NCBI GenBank assembly: GCA_020849825.1
Contig: JADZFP010000117.1
Coordinates: 1 to 10,256, forward strand
Source of the DNA: Saprospiraceae bacterium
GTDB lineage: Bacteria > Bacteroidota > Bacteroidia > Chitinophagales > Saprospiraceae
DNA length: 10,256 nucleotides
Direction of reading: 5' to 3'
A program made the translations under genes and the position numbers. Below, piece after piece: positions 1-6,927 of the stretch. Positions within the stretch are counted from its first letter, which is position 1; every line of letters starts with the position of its first letter. The notes below the pieces were generated by a model. The model made no database searches. It was not told the DNA's origin and saw nothing but the letters and a program-made list of their open reading frames with translations.

Positions 1-407
1 CCGTAGAACACAGGGTCGTACACTTTACCCGAATAGTTGACCGGCGAGCCGTGCGACAAGTGTCCGCCGTGCGCCAGGTTGAAGCCCAGTATTTTATCGC
101 CCGGTTGCAGGCAGGCCAAAAACACCGCGGCATTGGCTTGTGCGCCGGAGTGCGGCTGCACGTTGGCCCAGGCTGCGCCGACGACTTCCTTGATCCGGTC
201 GATGGCCAGTTGCTCTACCTCATCCACTATTTCACAACCGCCGTAATAGCGACGCCCCGGATAACCCTCGGCGTATTTGTTGGTCAGGCAGGAGCCCATG
301 GCGTCGAGCACGGCCTGACTGGTGAAGTTTTCAGAAGCAATCAATTCAAGCCCGCGACGCTGGCGGTCCAGTTCCTTGTTTATCAGGGTAAATACGATAT
401 CCGACAT
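1..407 (-). CDS. glyA: Serine hydroxymethyltransferase, N-terminal part (cut by window edge)
   Basis: This is the first 135 codons of a PLP enzyme that interconverts serine and glycine while loading one-carbon units onto tetrahydrofolate, in the cytoplasm. The minus-strand frame opens at the ATG at 407-405 and stays open to the left edge. Family signatures are unmistakable: RRGLELIASENFTS near residues 17-30, NKYAEGYPGRRYYGG near 43-57, NVQPHSGAQAN near 83-93, and a GFNLAHGGHLSHG block near 107-119. The PLP-binding lysine lies beyond the window. The start fits the usual family N-terminus, with the first conserved residues about 20 codons in, and there is no clear Shine-Dalgarno sequence before it. 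It is divergent from the secreted protein gene to the right and has no evident functional link to it. The enzyme identity is close to certain; only the C-terminus is unseen. Confidence 0.96.
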   Translation of the reverse strand, partial: MSDIVFTLINKELDRQRRGLELIASENFTSQAVLDAMGSCLTNKYAEGYPGRRYYGGCEIVDEVEQLAIDRIKEVVGAAWANVQPHSGAQANAAVFLACLQPGDKILGFNLAHGGHLSHGSPVNYSGKVYDPVFY

Positions 408-445
408 AATGGCTGGTTTTATTAATCCGGGGGTCAATGTAGAGA

Positions 446-481
446 ATTGATTCGAAGGGGTTGATTGATTCGATTGGGTTG
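446..481. repeat. Two-copy 18-base tandem repeat
   Basis: Two adjacent copies (446-463 and 464-481) share 16 of 18 bases, reading ATTGATTCGA, two variable bases, then GGGTTG. The mismatches are at copy positions 11 and 12 (AG in the first, TT in the second). The repeat lies 39 bases upstream of the glyA start. It could be a slippage duplication or a paired protein-binding site; the sequence does not decide. Confidence 0.6.
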
Positions 482-528
482 ACCGGGCTACCCAGGTCCT
501 TCCCGAAGCTGTTTAAAATCCTGTGCCA

Positions 529-553
529 GGTGAAAAAGCATTAACTTTTCACC
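529..553. promoter_or_regulatory. Hairpin: 8-bp perfect stem, 9-base loop
   Basis: GGTGAAAA at 529-536 pairs perfectly with TTTTCACC at 546-553 around a 9-base loop. No U-run follows on either strand, so it is not a standard intrinsic terminator. Lying between divergent genes, it could be an operator dyad or a 5' leader structure of the plus-strand gene. The role is not established. Confidence 0.4.
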
Positions 554-602
554 AAAATTATTCAGCAACCAACGATAAACCAGCATGCAAAACGAGACGC
601 AA

Positions 603-616
603 TTTTCCCGGGAAAA
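603..616. promoter_or_regulatory. 14-base perfect palindrome
   Basis: TTTTCCCGGGAAAA is self-complementary over all 14 bases and lies 49 bases before the preferred start at 666. A perfect dyad there could be a regulator-binding site. If translation instead began at 585, it would lie inside the coding region and be less meaningful. Confidence 0.3.
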
Positions 617-665
617 TGGAAAAACCTGTGGAGACGAAAACCGACGCAACGGAAAGGCCGGTAAA

Positions 666-2003
666 ATGATCCGGAGTCTTTTCGCAGGATTCACCCACCC
701 CCTCCTTCTCTCCGCCATCCTTGCCCTCAATGCCATACCGTTAAAGGCACAAAACGTAATTGACGGCAGGCAATCGGTCATGCTGGAAGCGACCGTACAG
801 ACGGACCCGCCCAAAATTGTACTGAACTGGGTATTGGATACGGCAAACGGAGGTTATAAGATATGGCGAAAAGCCAAATCCGACACCCAGTGGGGCGACA
901 GCCTGGCCGTCGCCGGGCCGGGCAGTACAACCTGGACCGACACCAGCGTAGTTGCCGGCATTGGTTATGAGTATCAGGTAAAAAAAAGCCTGCCAGCCTT
1001 CCCTTATGGAAATGGCACCCCGAATTTTGGCGCAGGTTATATTTATTCCGGCATTCAGGTGCCGCCCACGCATTACCGCGGCGTTTGTCTGGTAGTCGTA
1101 GACAGTACGTTCAAACAAACGCTTGCACCGGAAATAGCTCGTCTGTTAGCCGATATCCAGGCGGATGGCTGGCAGGTCCGGGCGCTTTACATCGACCGGA
1201 GCGACCCCGTGCCGACGGTGAAAGCCTACATCCAATCCTGGGCAGAAATGCATCCGGATAACAACCAGGCCCTATTGCTTCTCGGACGCGTTGCGGTGCC
1301 CTATTCCGGATTTATCGCTCCCGACGGACATGACGACCACAGGGGCGCATGGCCGTGCGACGGGTTTTATGCCAACCTGGATGGCATCTGGACCGATCAA
1401 ACCATTAATGTGACCTTTCCGCCCGGCACCCGAAATGACAATATTCCCGGCGATGGAAAGTTTGACAACAGTTTTTTCCCCACACCGATAAAATTGCAGG
1501 TGGGACGGATTGACTTTTCGAATATGCCCGCGTTTCCCGAATCCGAGGAGCAACTTTTGCGGCGCTATCTCGATAAAAATCACGCCTGGCGAACCGGTAT
1601 GATGCCCATGATGGAACGGGGCCTGATTGACAATAATTTTCAGGCTGCGCTGGATGGATTTGGGGAGGCCGGCTGGAAAAATTTCACCCCCATGTTCGGT
1701 TTTTCCAATGTCAAAGACCTCCCATACCGCCAAACGCTCACGAACAACTCTTACATGTGGTCGTATGGATGCGGCGGCGGCGGCCCGGAGAGCGCCTCGG
1801 ATATTTCCAGCACGACGAATTTCACTACCGACTCCTTGCAAACGGCCTTTACCATGATGTTTGGTTCCTATTTTGGCGATTGGGACTACCCGAACAATTT
1901 CCTGCGCGGAGCCATTGCCTCCCGGACTTGTTTGGCCAGCACCTGGGGAAACCGCCCTGTCTGGTTTTTGCACCACATGCCCCTGGGCGAGCATATCGGA
2001 TAG
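666..2003 (+). CDS. 5' part: signal peptide, Fn3-like and C25-like region, ends at premature TAG
   Basis: If the TAG is real and functional, this makes a 445-residue product. It has a Sec signal peptide (MIRSLFAGF, hydrophobic LLLSAILAL, cleavage near KAQN) and a beta-rich Fn3-like domain with GGYKIWRKA. The C25-like region starts at RGVCLVVVDSTF (about 138) and includes ALLLLGRVAVPYSG, PDGHDDHRGAW with His222 and His225, and GRIDFSNMP. It also holds YLDKNHAWR, SYGCGGGG with Cys369, and FGSYFGDWD (399-407). Gingipain-type enzymes use a His in a GHG motif and a downstream Cys. Here the matching site seems to read GCG, so catalytic activity is doubtful. Without the 3' part the product lacks the T9SS signal and would probably stay in the periplasm. 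Family assignment comes from motif memory and is moderate. Confidence 0.7.
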   Translation: MIRSLFAGFTHPLLLSAILALNAIPLKAQNVIDGRQSVMLEATVQTDPPKIVLNWVLDTANGGYKIWRKAKSDTQWGDSLAVAGPGSTTWTDTSVVAGIGYEYQVKKSLPAFPYGNGTPNFGAGYIYSGIQVPPTHYRGVCLVVVDSTFKQTLAPEIARLLADIQADGWQVRALYIDRSDPVPTVKAYIQSWAEMHPDNNQALLLLGRVAVPYSGFIAPDGHDDHRGAWPCDGFYANLDGIWTDQTINVTFPPGTRNDNIPGDGKFDNSFFPTPIKLQVGRIDFSNMPAFPESEEQLLRRYLDKNHAWRTGMMPMMERGLIDNNFQAALDGFGEAGWKNFTPMFGFSNVKDLPYRQTLTNNSYMWSYGCGGGGPESASDISSTTNFTTDSLQTAFTMMFGSYFGDWDYPNNFLRGAIASRTCLASTWGNRPVWFLHHMPLGEHIG

Positions 2004-2009
2004 TCCGCA

Positions 2010-3356
2010 TTGGTCACGATGACCAATCTCGGTCTTTATACGCCTCCTTATTATGGCCGAATGATACATTCCGCTCTTATGGGCGATCCTACCCTGCGTA
2101 TGCACATGTTCCGGCCGGTTGAAAACTTGCAGGCAAGTCAGGCAGGCCTTCATGTACAGCTGGACTGGCAAGATCCGGCAGACGCCCTGGGATACTTTAT
2201 TTATAAAAAAATGCCCGCCGACACCGCCTACCTATTGCTCAACACGGTTCCGCTGACCACTACGACCTACCTCGATTCCTGTGCCGGGTCGGGTTCGATC
2301 TCCTACATGGTTCGCAGCGTGGAACTGCGCAGCAGCGCAAGCGGCACGTATTATAACCTCAGCACGGGTGTCTATGCTTCCATTCAAAGTGATCCTGCTC
2401 CATTTGCCGCGGCTGCCGACTTCACGCCGCAGGTATATTTTGACGCGCTGACCACCCTGAATACATCGGCAAACGGCCTGTCTTATCATTGGGATTTCGG
2501 CGATGGCGCCACCAGCGCGGCTTCGCAGCCCGGTCATTTGTACAGTCTGCCGGACAATTATATCGTTTGCCTTGTTGCAGCGGATGCTTGTTCGGCCGAC
2601 ACCGCCTGCGTGCCGGTTACCATCCTTTCCAGCTTGCCTCAGGTTAGTATTGCGATTACAGATGCCGTTTGTTTTGGATCGGCAACGGGAAGCATCAGCG
2701 TGCTCACAACCGGAGGAACGCCCGATTTGTATTTTGCGTGGTCGGGTTTGCCGGATACGGGCGCCATTGCCCAACAACTTTTAGCAGGCGATTACACTTG
2801 TACCATTACTTCGGGAACCGGCAACAGCGCTGTTTACGGGCCATACACTGTTGGCCAGCCGCCGGCCTTGGCGCTCAACCCGGTGATTACGCCAGCAACC
2901 ACGGGGCAATCGAACGGGTCGGTTTCCATCACGCCCGAAGGCGGGTGTACTCCTTATGACTTCGCCTGGAGTACGGGACAAAGCAGTGCCGAAATCCAGG
3001 GACTTGACCCGGGCGTTTATTGTGTTACGGTATCAGACTGCAAGCTCTGTTCCGAGGTATATTGCGCTTCGGTTGGCCTTGTCAGCAGCGTCAGTGATCT
3101 GCCGGCTTTGAAATCGTACAGGCTTTATCCAAATCCCGTTCTTGATAATTTAGTTCTGGAACTGAACTTCGACACTTTTCAAACGCTGGACCTGAACATC
3201 CTGGACGCTCAGGGGCGCAGGATGGCCCATCAGCAATGTGCCGGAACAGATATCCGCCTGGTTTGGGATGTGCGATTTCTGACGGCAGGAGGGTACTGGC
3301 TGAGTATTGCCAGCGGAGAAGGCCAGATGTTTCTTTCTTTTACAGTTGGTAATTAA
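2010..3356 (+). CDS. 3' part: end of C25-like region, Fn3, PKD, SprB-like repeats, T9SS sorting domain
   Basis: This frame follows the TAG directly. Its first possible starts are a TTG at 2010 and an ATG at 2019; neither has a signal peptide or ribosome-binding site, so independent expression is unlikely. It begins with the end of the C25-like region (HSALMGDPTLRM). Next are an Fn3-like domain (LDWQDPADALGYFIYKK), a PKD domain with YHWDFGDGA, and two SprB-like repeats ending in GDYTCTITSG and GVYCVTVSDC. The last ~80 residues form a Por-secretion (type A) sorting domain: YRLYPNPV, a LDLNILDAQGR strand, GGYWLSI and a final FTVGN. That domain directs outer-membrane translocation and, in studied species, is cleaved and can be replaced by an A-LPS anchor. 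The gene ends at TAA and is followed by a large inverted repeat. Confidence 0.7.
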   Translation: MVTMTNLGLYTPPYYGRMIHSALMGDPTLRMHMFRPVENLQASQAGLHVQLDWQDPADALGYFIYKKMPADTAYLLLNTVPLTTTTYLDSCAGSGSISYMVRSVELRSSASGTYYNLSTGVYASIQSDPAPFAAAADFTPQVYFDALTTLNTSANGLSYHWDFGDGATSAASQPGHLYSLPDNYIVCLVAADACSADTACVPVTILSSLPQVSIAITDAVCFGSATGSISVLTTGGTPDLYFAWSGLPDTGAIAQQLLAGDYTCTITSGTGNSAVYGPYTVGQPPALALNPVITPATTGQSNGSVSITPEGGCTPYDFAWSTGQSSAEIQGLDPGVYCVTVSDCKLCSEVYCASVGLVSSVSDLPALKSYRLYPNPVLDNLVLELNFDTFQTLDLNILDAQGRRMAHQQCAGTDIRLVWDVRFLTAGGYWLSIASGEGQMFLSFTVGN

Positions 3357-3374
3357 ACAGGGCATTAAACGTGT

Positions 3375-3473
3375 AGAGCATGTTGAGATTTCAATCGCCG
3401 GGCTACGTCGGGATATCCTTGTTTTTTTTTAATCACAACGCCAGGGTGCGGTATTGAAACCTCAACATGCTCT
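3375..3473. terminator. Large imperfect inverted repeat between convergent genes, probable terminator
   Basis: The arms at 3375-3395 and 3453-3473 are reverse complements over 21 bases with one mismatch, beginning AGAGCATGTTGAG on the left. The mismatch would be a G-U pair in minus-strand RNA but A-C in plus-strand RNA. The 57-base interior contains a run of nine T at 3422-3430. On the plus strand the right arm runs into T5 just before the receptor stop codon, so terminating the secreted-protein gene is plausible. The long arms and loop are atypical for an intrinsic terminator; a small non-autonomous mobile element with terminal inverted repeats is an alternative. I see no clear target-site duplication. 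Confidence 0.55.
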
Positions 3474-3481
3474 TTTTCGCC

Positions 3482-5698
3482 TTACCAGTTCACCCGCGCC
3501 GTCACCCACAGGTTTCGGCCGGGCGCATTGATACCGGAGGCAAATACGCGGTATTGCGTATCCATTACATTGTCAATGCCCGCTTGCAGGGTCAGGTTTT
3601 TACCGAAACGGTAACTGCCGCGCAGGTTGAGGGTAACCCAGGCGGGCATACCCTCCGAAGGCGCATACTGTTCGTTGTCTTCTCCGTCGAGGTTGTAGTC
3701 TTCGATCGGCTTTTTGCCATTGAACAACACAAAACCTTCGGCGGTGGCGCGGGAAGTATGCCAGCGCGCGCCAACCCGGCCATACACCGGCGGAATATGA
3801 TCGAGCGGTTTTTCCGCTTCCAGTGATGTACTGAGGATTCGGCCGTAGGTATAGTTGAAGGAGGCATACACGGCGAGATCATCGTACGGGTCGGCGTTCA
3901 GGGTGCTGCTGAAACCCCACAGCCGGGCTTCCCGGGCATTTTGATTGGCCAACACCCGGCTTAAAATGCCGTCGAAATCAATGGAATCCTGGCCGTTAAA
4001 CTGAAAGGGGCCGGCCACAATGGCATCGCGGAAGAGCGTGCCCCACACCACGTTTTCCCAACGCAGGCGGCCGGCAACCTGGGCGGTCAGCGAAAATTCC
4101 GCGTTGACGGTTTTTTCCGGTTTGAGGTCAGGGTTCGGCACAACGACACTGCCGGGTTGCGAATCGAAAATCTTGGCCAGGTCGTCCACGTTGGGTACCC
4201 GGAAACCGGTTGAAAGGTTGAATGCCACGCGCAGAGGATTGGCAGGGCCATACACGAAGCCAGCGCTGCCCGAAATCGTGGGCGAGCGTTGTTCCGCCCG
4301 GTCAAACGGGAAGGGGTAGAATTCCTTGCTGACGAAGTTGGCTTCCAGCGCAGTATAACCCACGCGCAGGCCTTCGCTGAACTGCCAGTTGTAGTTATCC
4401 GCCAATCGCCACTGGTGGGTTGCATAGGCCGCCAGGTTCAGCATTGTGCTGCCGCCGTCGGGGTAGCGGGTGCTCTGGGTGGTCACTTCGCCGGTATTCA
4501 CATTGGTGCGGTAGGCCTTTGAAGTCACGTCGTTGTATTGCGCGTCGAAGCCGAGCAGCATGGTGTGGCGCTCCCAGCGTTTGTTGGCATTGAGCGTCAG
4601 ACCGTACACTTTGACGTTTTCTTCGCGGGCAGTGCGGCGCGGCGCGGCGAAGTTGCGATTGTAACGGCTTTCATCGATATCCTGCCAACTCAGGGTGGCA
4701 TCCACGTCGTTGAACCAGCCTGCGTCGTGCACGGTCAGGGTGTAGGCCGCCAGCAAACGGTTCTGCGGTCCGTAATACCATTCCGCCGAGGCCAGTCCGC
4801 CGTTGGCGCCGGGGTCGGTGAGGCGGTCGTATCGGGGCACGTTGGAGGAAGTGCTGTATTGAAAGTTGAAGACGTGGTGGGTGTTCGAGCCCGTTTTTAG
4901 CAGTATTTTTTGCAAAACGTCGTATTGTTTGTACCCGGAAAAACGCTGCACCAGCGGGTCGCTGTTGCGGAGCAGCGAATCGCGCCCGTCGATGCGTTCG
5001 ACGTACTGAAGCCGCTCGCCGAATTTGCCTTCAAAGCCGGGCTGGGCGCCCATGCGCAGGTCGCCGAAATCGCTGTACGTAAACGAGGTGAGCGAGCCGA
5101 TTCGTTCGCCGCCGAGGCTGAAGTCGACGTGGCCGGTCTTTTCCTCATTGACCGTACCGTAGCGGGCAAATGCCGAGCCGGTCGTCCGGAATTTTTCACC
5201 GGGAGCGGCCAGTTCGGGGTTTTTGGTATAAAAACAAACCGCGCCGCCCAACGCATCGGTGCCGTACACCGTGGATGCGGGGCCGTAGAGCACTTCCACG
5301 CGGTCGAGCATGGCATTGTCGAGGGTAACTACATTTTGCAGGTGGCCGGAACGGTAAATGGCGTTGTTCATGCGCACGCCATCGACGACAAGCAACACCC
5401 GGCTGGCTTCAAACCCGCGCAACACGGGGCTTCCGCCGCCTTGCTGGCTTTTTTGTACAAATGCGGCGCCGCTCTGGATGAGCAGGTCGGCAGAACTCTG
5501 CGCGTTGGCCTGCGCGATCAACCGCTGATTGATTACCGTCACCTGCTGGGCGACGGCGTCGCGGTTTTCGCGTTCGCGGTTGGCGGAGACGATGGTTTCG
5601 CGCAAGGGCACAGCCTGAAGCGCGGTATCGGTGGCCTGGGCGCCGAGCCGTGCGGACACGACAAGACCCAAGCCAAAAAGTATGGCTAGTTTTTTCAT
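3482..5698 (-). CDS. TonB-dependent outer-membrane receptor, haem/haemoglobin-receptor type
   Basis: This 738-residue protein should be an outer-membrane beta-barrel that imports a ligand using TonB-ExbBD energy. A signal peptide (MKKLAILFGLGLVVSA, cleavage near residue 20) is followed by a possible TonB box (RETIVSANR, 33-41). The plug domain carries SPVLRGFEASRVLLVVDGVR (90-109), then NNAIYRSGHLQNV, a pattern I associate with haem/haemoglobin and lactoferrin-type receptors, and VEVLYGPASTVYGTDALGG. The C-terminus has the usual end of the barrel: AGIDNVMDTQYRVF, PGRN and a final aromatic W. There is no N-terminal carboxypeptidase-like domain, so it is not SusC-like. It starts 13 bases after the upstream small membrane-protein gene, so the two are probably cotranscribed. 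The fold is near certain. The ligand (haem, haemoglobin, siderophore or a metal) is inferred and could be wrong. Confidence 0.92.
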   Translation of the reverse strand: MKKLAILFGLGLVVSARLGAQATDTALQAVPLRETIVSANRERENRDAVAQQVTVINQRLIAQANAQSSADLLIQSGAAFVQKSQQGGGSPVLRGFEASRVLLVVDGVRMNNAIYRSGHLQNVVTLDNAMLDRVEVLYGPASTVYGTDALGGAVCFYTKNPELAAPGEKFRTTGSAFARYGTVNEEKTGHVDFSLGGERIGSLTSFTYSDFGDLRMGAQPGFEGKFGERLQYVERIDGRDSLLRNSDPLVQRFSGYKQYDVLQKILLKTGSNTHHVFNFQYSTSSNVPRYDRLTDPGANGGLASAEWYYGPQNRLLAAYTLTVHDAGWFNDVDATLSWQDIDESRYNRNFAAPRRTAREENVKVYGLTLNANKRWERHTMLLGFDAQYNDVTSKAYRTNVNTGEVTTQSTRYPDGGSTMLNLAAYATHQWRLADNYNWQFSEGLRVGYTALEANFVSKEFYPFPFDRAEQRSPTISGSAGFVYGPANPLRVAFNLSTGFRVPNVDDLAKIFDSQPGSVVVPNPDLKPEKTVNAEFSLTAQVAGRLRWENVVWGTLFRDAIVAGPFQFNGQDSIDFDGILSRVLANQNAREARLWGFSSTLNADPYDDLAVYASFNYTYGRILSTSLEAEKPLDHIPPVYGRVGARWHTSRATAEGFVLFNGKKPIEDYNLDGEDNEQYAPSEGMPAWVTLNLRGSYRFGKNLTLQAGIDNVMDTQYRVFASGINAPGRNLWVTARVNW

Positions 5699-5711
5699 GA
5701 AATAAAGTCAG

Positions 5712-6299
5712 TTATGATGGAAAATGAGTTGCGGTCCCGTGGGGACTTTGGCTGACTTTATCCAATTCGGGAGGGGGAGAAAAAGGCTGCGGCAGGCCTT
5801 GTGCCGCCGGTGAAAGACAGGTTTCGACCAAAACCGGATCGGCGGGCGGCTGCAATACGAAACGCAGGGCCGGCGGGGGTAAAAACACGGCCCCCATCCA
5901 TTTGGCCCACCAGTTGCCCAGGGGCGATGCAGGCCCCTCGGGCGAATGCCCTGAATACAACAAGGCGCCCAGTGATTCCAGCAAACGCTGCTCTTTGAAG
6001 TCGTGGATCAGCACCAGCCGCACGGAGTCGCCGCTCCACTGCTGGCCGCGGATATCAAACATCAGACCATCGTACAGGATCTCCTTATGGTCGATTCTAA
6101 CCCGTTCAAACTCGGATTTGCTTAGTACCAGCCCGACCGTCGGCCGGTGGTCGGCATGCAGGGTGTGTTGCATTTGCCAACGCACGCCCCGGTATGCCAC
6201 CTGCCATACCGCGAACCAGCCGGCGCACTGGAACAGCAGGAGCGCAAGCAAGGACCAGACGGCCAGATTACTTCGTTGGGAAACCGGGTGAAACGGCAT
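5712..6299 (-). CDS. Single-TM protein of unknown function upstream of TonB receptor
   Basis: The 195-residue protein has one hydrophobic segment (about 13-34, AVWSLLALLLFQCAGWFAVW). A soluble part follows with LSKSEFERVRIDHKEILYDGLMFD (60-82), then GDSVRLVLIHDFKEQRLLESL (90-110). The C-terminal third is Pro-rich (PPPALRF, PPADP, SPPPELD) and looks disordered. The pattern of a Tyr-Asp-Gly/Phe-Asp strand followed by a His-Asp...Glu segment resembles small Bacteroidota proteins I recall encoded just before TonB receptors in metal-uptake loci; that is recollection, not a search result. The start at 6299 is preferred because the hydrophobic segment follows it. An earlier in-frame ATG at 6422 would add 41 residues without signal-peptide character and would overlap the divergent gene region. 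Function unknown. Confidence 0.75.
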   Translation of the reverse strand: MPFHPVSQRSNLAVWSLLALLLFQCAGWFAVWQVAYRGVRWQMQHTLHADHRPTVGLVLSKSEFERVRIDHKEILYDGLMFDIRGQQWSGDSVRLVLIHDFKEQRLLESLGALLYSGHSPEGPASPLGNWWAKWMGAVFLPPPALRFVLQPPADPVLVETCLSPAAQGLPQPFSPPPELDKVSQSPHGTATHFPS

Positions 6300-6441
6300 G
6301 GCGGGGCAAAGAACCAAAATTTCGCTTTGAGATAGCGACTCCCGTGTCTGTAAAGAAATTTTCAGGAAAAAAAATCCAAAGCCGGGCGCTGCTCGTATGT
6401 CTTCTTTACATGAAGTCTTCACCCTTTCATCCGCCTGTCTT
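6300..6441. promoter_or_regulatory. Divergent promoter region between the two uptake-locus operons
   Basis: Both the minus-strand unit (small TM protein and TonB receptor) and the plus-strand unit (two-TM protein and globin) must be driven from here. The stretch is AT-rich around 6355-6380. One sequence, TCGCTTTG near 6322-6329, matches seven of eight positions of the Bacteroidota -7 element but has no good -33 partner. I see no clear Fur-like or other dyad. If the plus-strand gene starts at 6397, the region shrinks to 97 bases. Confidence 0.35.
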
Positions 6442-6894
6442 ATGCTGCGATTTACATTTCTTCTGCTCTCCGTATTGCTGTTTATCGCCTGGTGGCTGAA
6501 CCGGCGCCCGGTCTCTCCTGCCGATTCGTTACCAGCAGTCGCCTACGCTGCCTTTTCAGTTGACACACCCACTTCCCGCGCAGGCCAATTGCTGGCGCAG
6601 GCTGCACGCCAGTGGCCGGGCGTCACCGCCTCGACCTTTAATGAAATCTCCGGTCTGATCGTGCTGATTCACACGACGGATACAGATGCCGGCGCCTTGC
6701 GCAACCGCCTGGAAGAACTGGCAGGCGGTCCGGTTTTGCCCAAACAATTCGCTCCTGCCAAGGGGCCTCAATGCCCGGTTCCCCACGACATGCTCAAATG
6801 GATTGCTTCCCTGTACCTGGGCGGCGCTGTATTGTTCGCAGCGCTTTTTGTCTTTTTTACCCGAATGACGTACCGGCGGCCAACCGCTGTTTGA
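6442..6894 (+). CDS. Two-TM small protein with possible HMA-like fold lacking CxxC
   Basis: This is a 150-residue protein I do not recognise by name. It has a TM segment at 3-19 (RFTFLLLSVLLFIAWWL) and another at about 118-139 (WIASLYLGGAVLFAALFVFF), with about 95 residues between. The middle part can be read as beta-alpha-beta-beta-alpha-beta: YAAFSV, an amphipathic helix (SRAGQLLAQAARQW), GLIVLIHT, a helix (DAGALRNRLEELAGG) and VLPKQF. That order recalls heavy-metal-associated ferredoxin-like domains, but there is no CxxC; the only Cys is in PQCPVPH. Topology is ambiguous by the positive-inside rule. An in-frame ATG at 6397 would add 15 residues. I prefer 6442 because the membrane segment begins there, though neither start has a Shine-Dalgarno sequence. 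The globin gene follows after 33 bases, suggesting cotranscription. Confidence 0.65.
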   Translation: MLRFTFLLLSVLLFIAWWLNRRPVSPADSLPAVAYAAFSVDTPTSRAGQLLAQAARQWPGVTASTFNEISGLIVLIHTTDTDAGALRNRLEELAGGPVLPKQFAPAKGPQCPVPHDMLKWIASLYLGGAVLFAALFVFFTRMTYRRPTAV

Positions 6895-6927
6895 ATCCAT
6901 ATTCTTTCATCAAATCAATATCAGATT

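Larger units (their letters stand above)
408..665. promoter_or_regulatory. Divergent intergenic region, glyA to C25-like gene
   Basis: This AT-richer spacer must hold the promoters of two divergent genes. I could not find a convincing Bacteroidota promoter (-33 TTTG with -7 TAnnTTTG) on either strand. It contains an 18-base tandem duplication, a hairpin and a 14-base palindrome, listed separately. An ATG at 585 is in frame with the downstream gene. Using it would put 27 charged, non-hydrophobic residues before the signal peptide, so I treat 585-665 as leader rather than coding sequence. Confidence 0.4.
666..3356 (+). pseudogene. T9SS-secreted C25-like multidomain protein, interrupted by one in-frame TAG
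   Basis: Read through one amber codon at 2001-2003 (codon 446), this is a single 896-codon frame. The order is signal peptide (1-28, cleavage likely after LKA), Fn3-like domain (about 30-120), C25/gingipain-like alpha/beta region (about 135-480), second Fn3-like domain (about 483-575), PKD domain with WDFGDG (about 582-653), two SprB-like repeats (about 661-720 and 733-795), and a type A T9SS sorting domain starting near YPNP at 817. Frame and domain continuity across the TAG are exact: no base is gained or lost, and the C25-like region runs through it (GEHIG, stop, SALVTMTN, then MGDPTLRM). A Tyr codon (TAT or TAC) changed at its third base would explain it. The intact protein should be exported to the cell surface or medium by T9SS. 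Whether the present allele is dead, a sequencing error or read through cannot be told from sequence alone. The start at 666 is chosen because the signal peptide begins there. Confidence 0.8.

Noticed and set aside
585..665. N-terminal extension of the C25-like protein from the ATG at 585
   Set aside because: It would put 27 polar, charged residues before a well-formed signal peptide that starts at 666, which is unlike a normal exported protein.
2001..2003. Genome-wide reassignment of TAG to an amino acid
   Set aside because: Other complete genes here read normally without internal TAG. The TraB/GumN gene ends at TAG, although a TAA four codons later makes that point weak. One isolated TAG is better explained by mutation or error.
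1991..2030. Frameshift separating the two halves of the C25-like gene
   Set aside because: Both halves lie in the same frame (codons begin at multiples of 3), so only a substitution-type stop is involved, with no base gained or lost.
1272..2171. Long minus-strand open frame opposite the C25-like gene, spanning the TAG
   Set aside because: It has no recognisable domain, is rich in the residues expected from the complement of a GC-rich gene, and lies wholly opposite a frame with clear protein families.
4910..5689. 259-codon plus-strand open frame opposite the TonB receptor
   Set aside because: The opposite strand encodes the conserved receptor plug; this frame is a shadow produced by GC-rich codon use and has no family motif.
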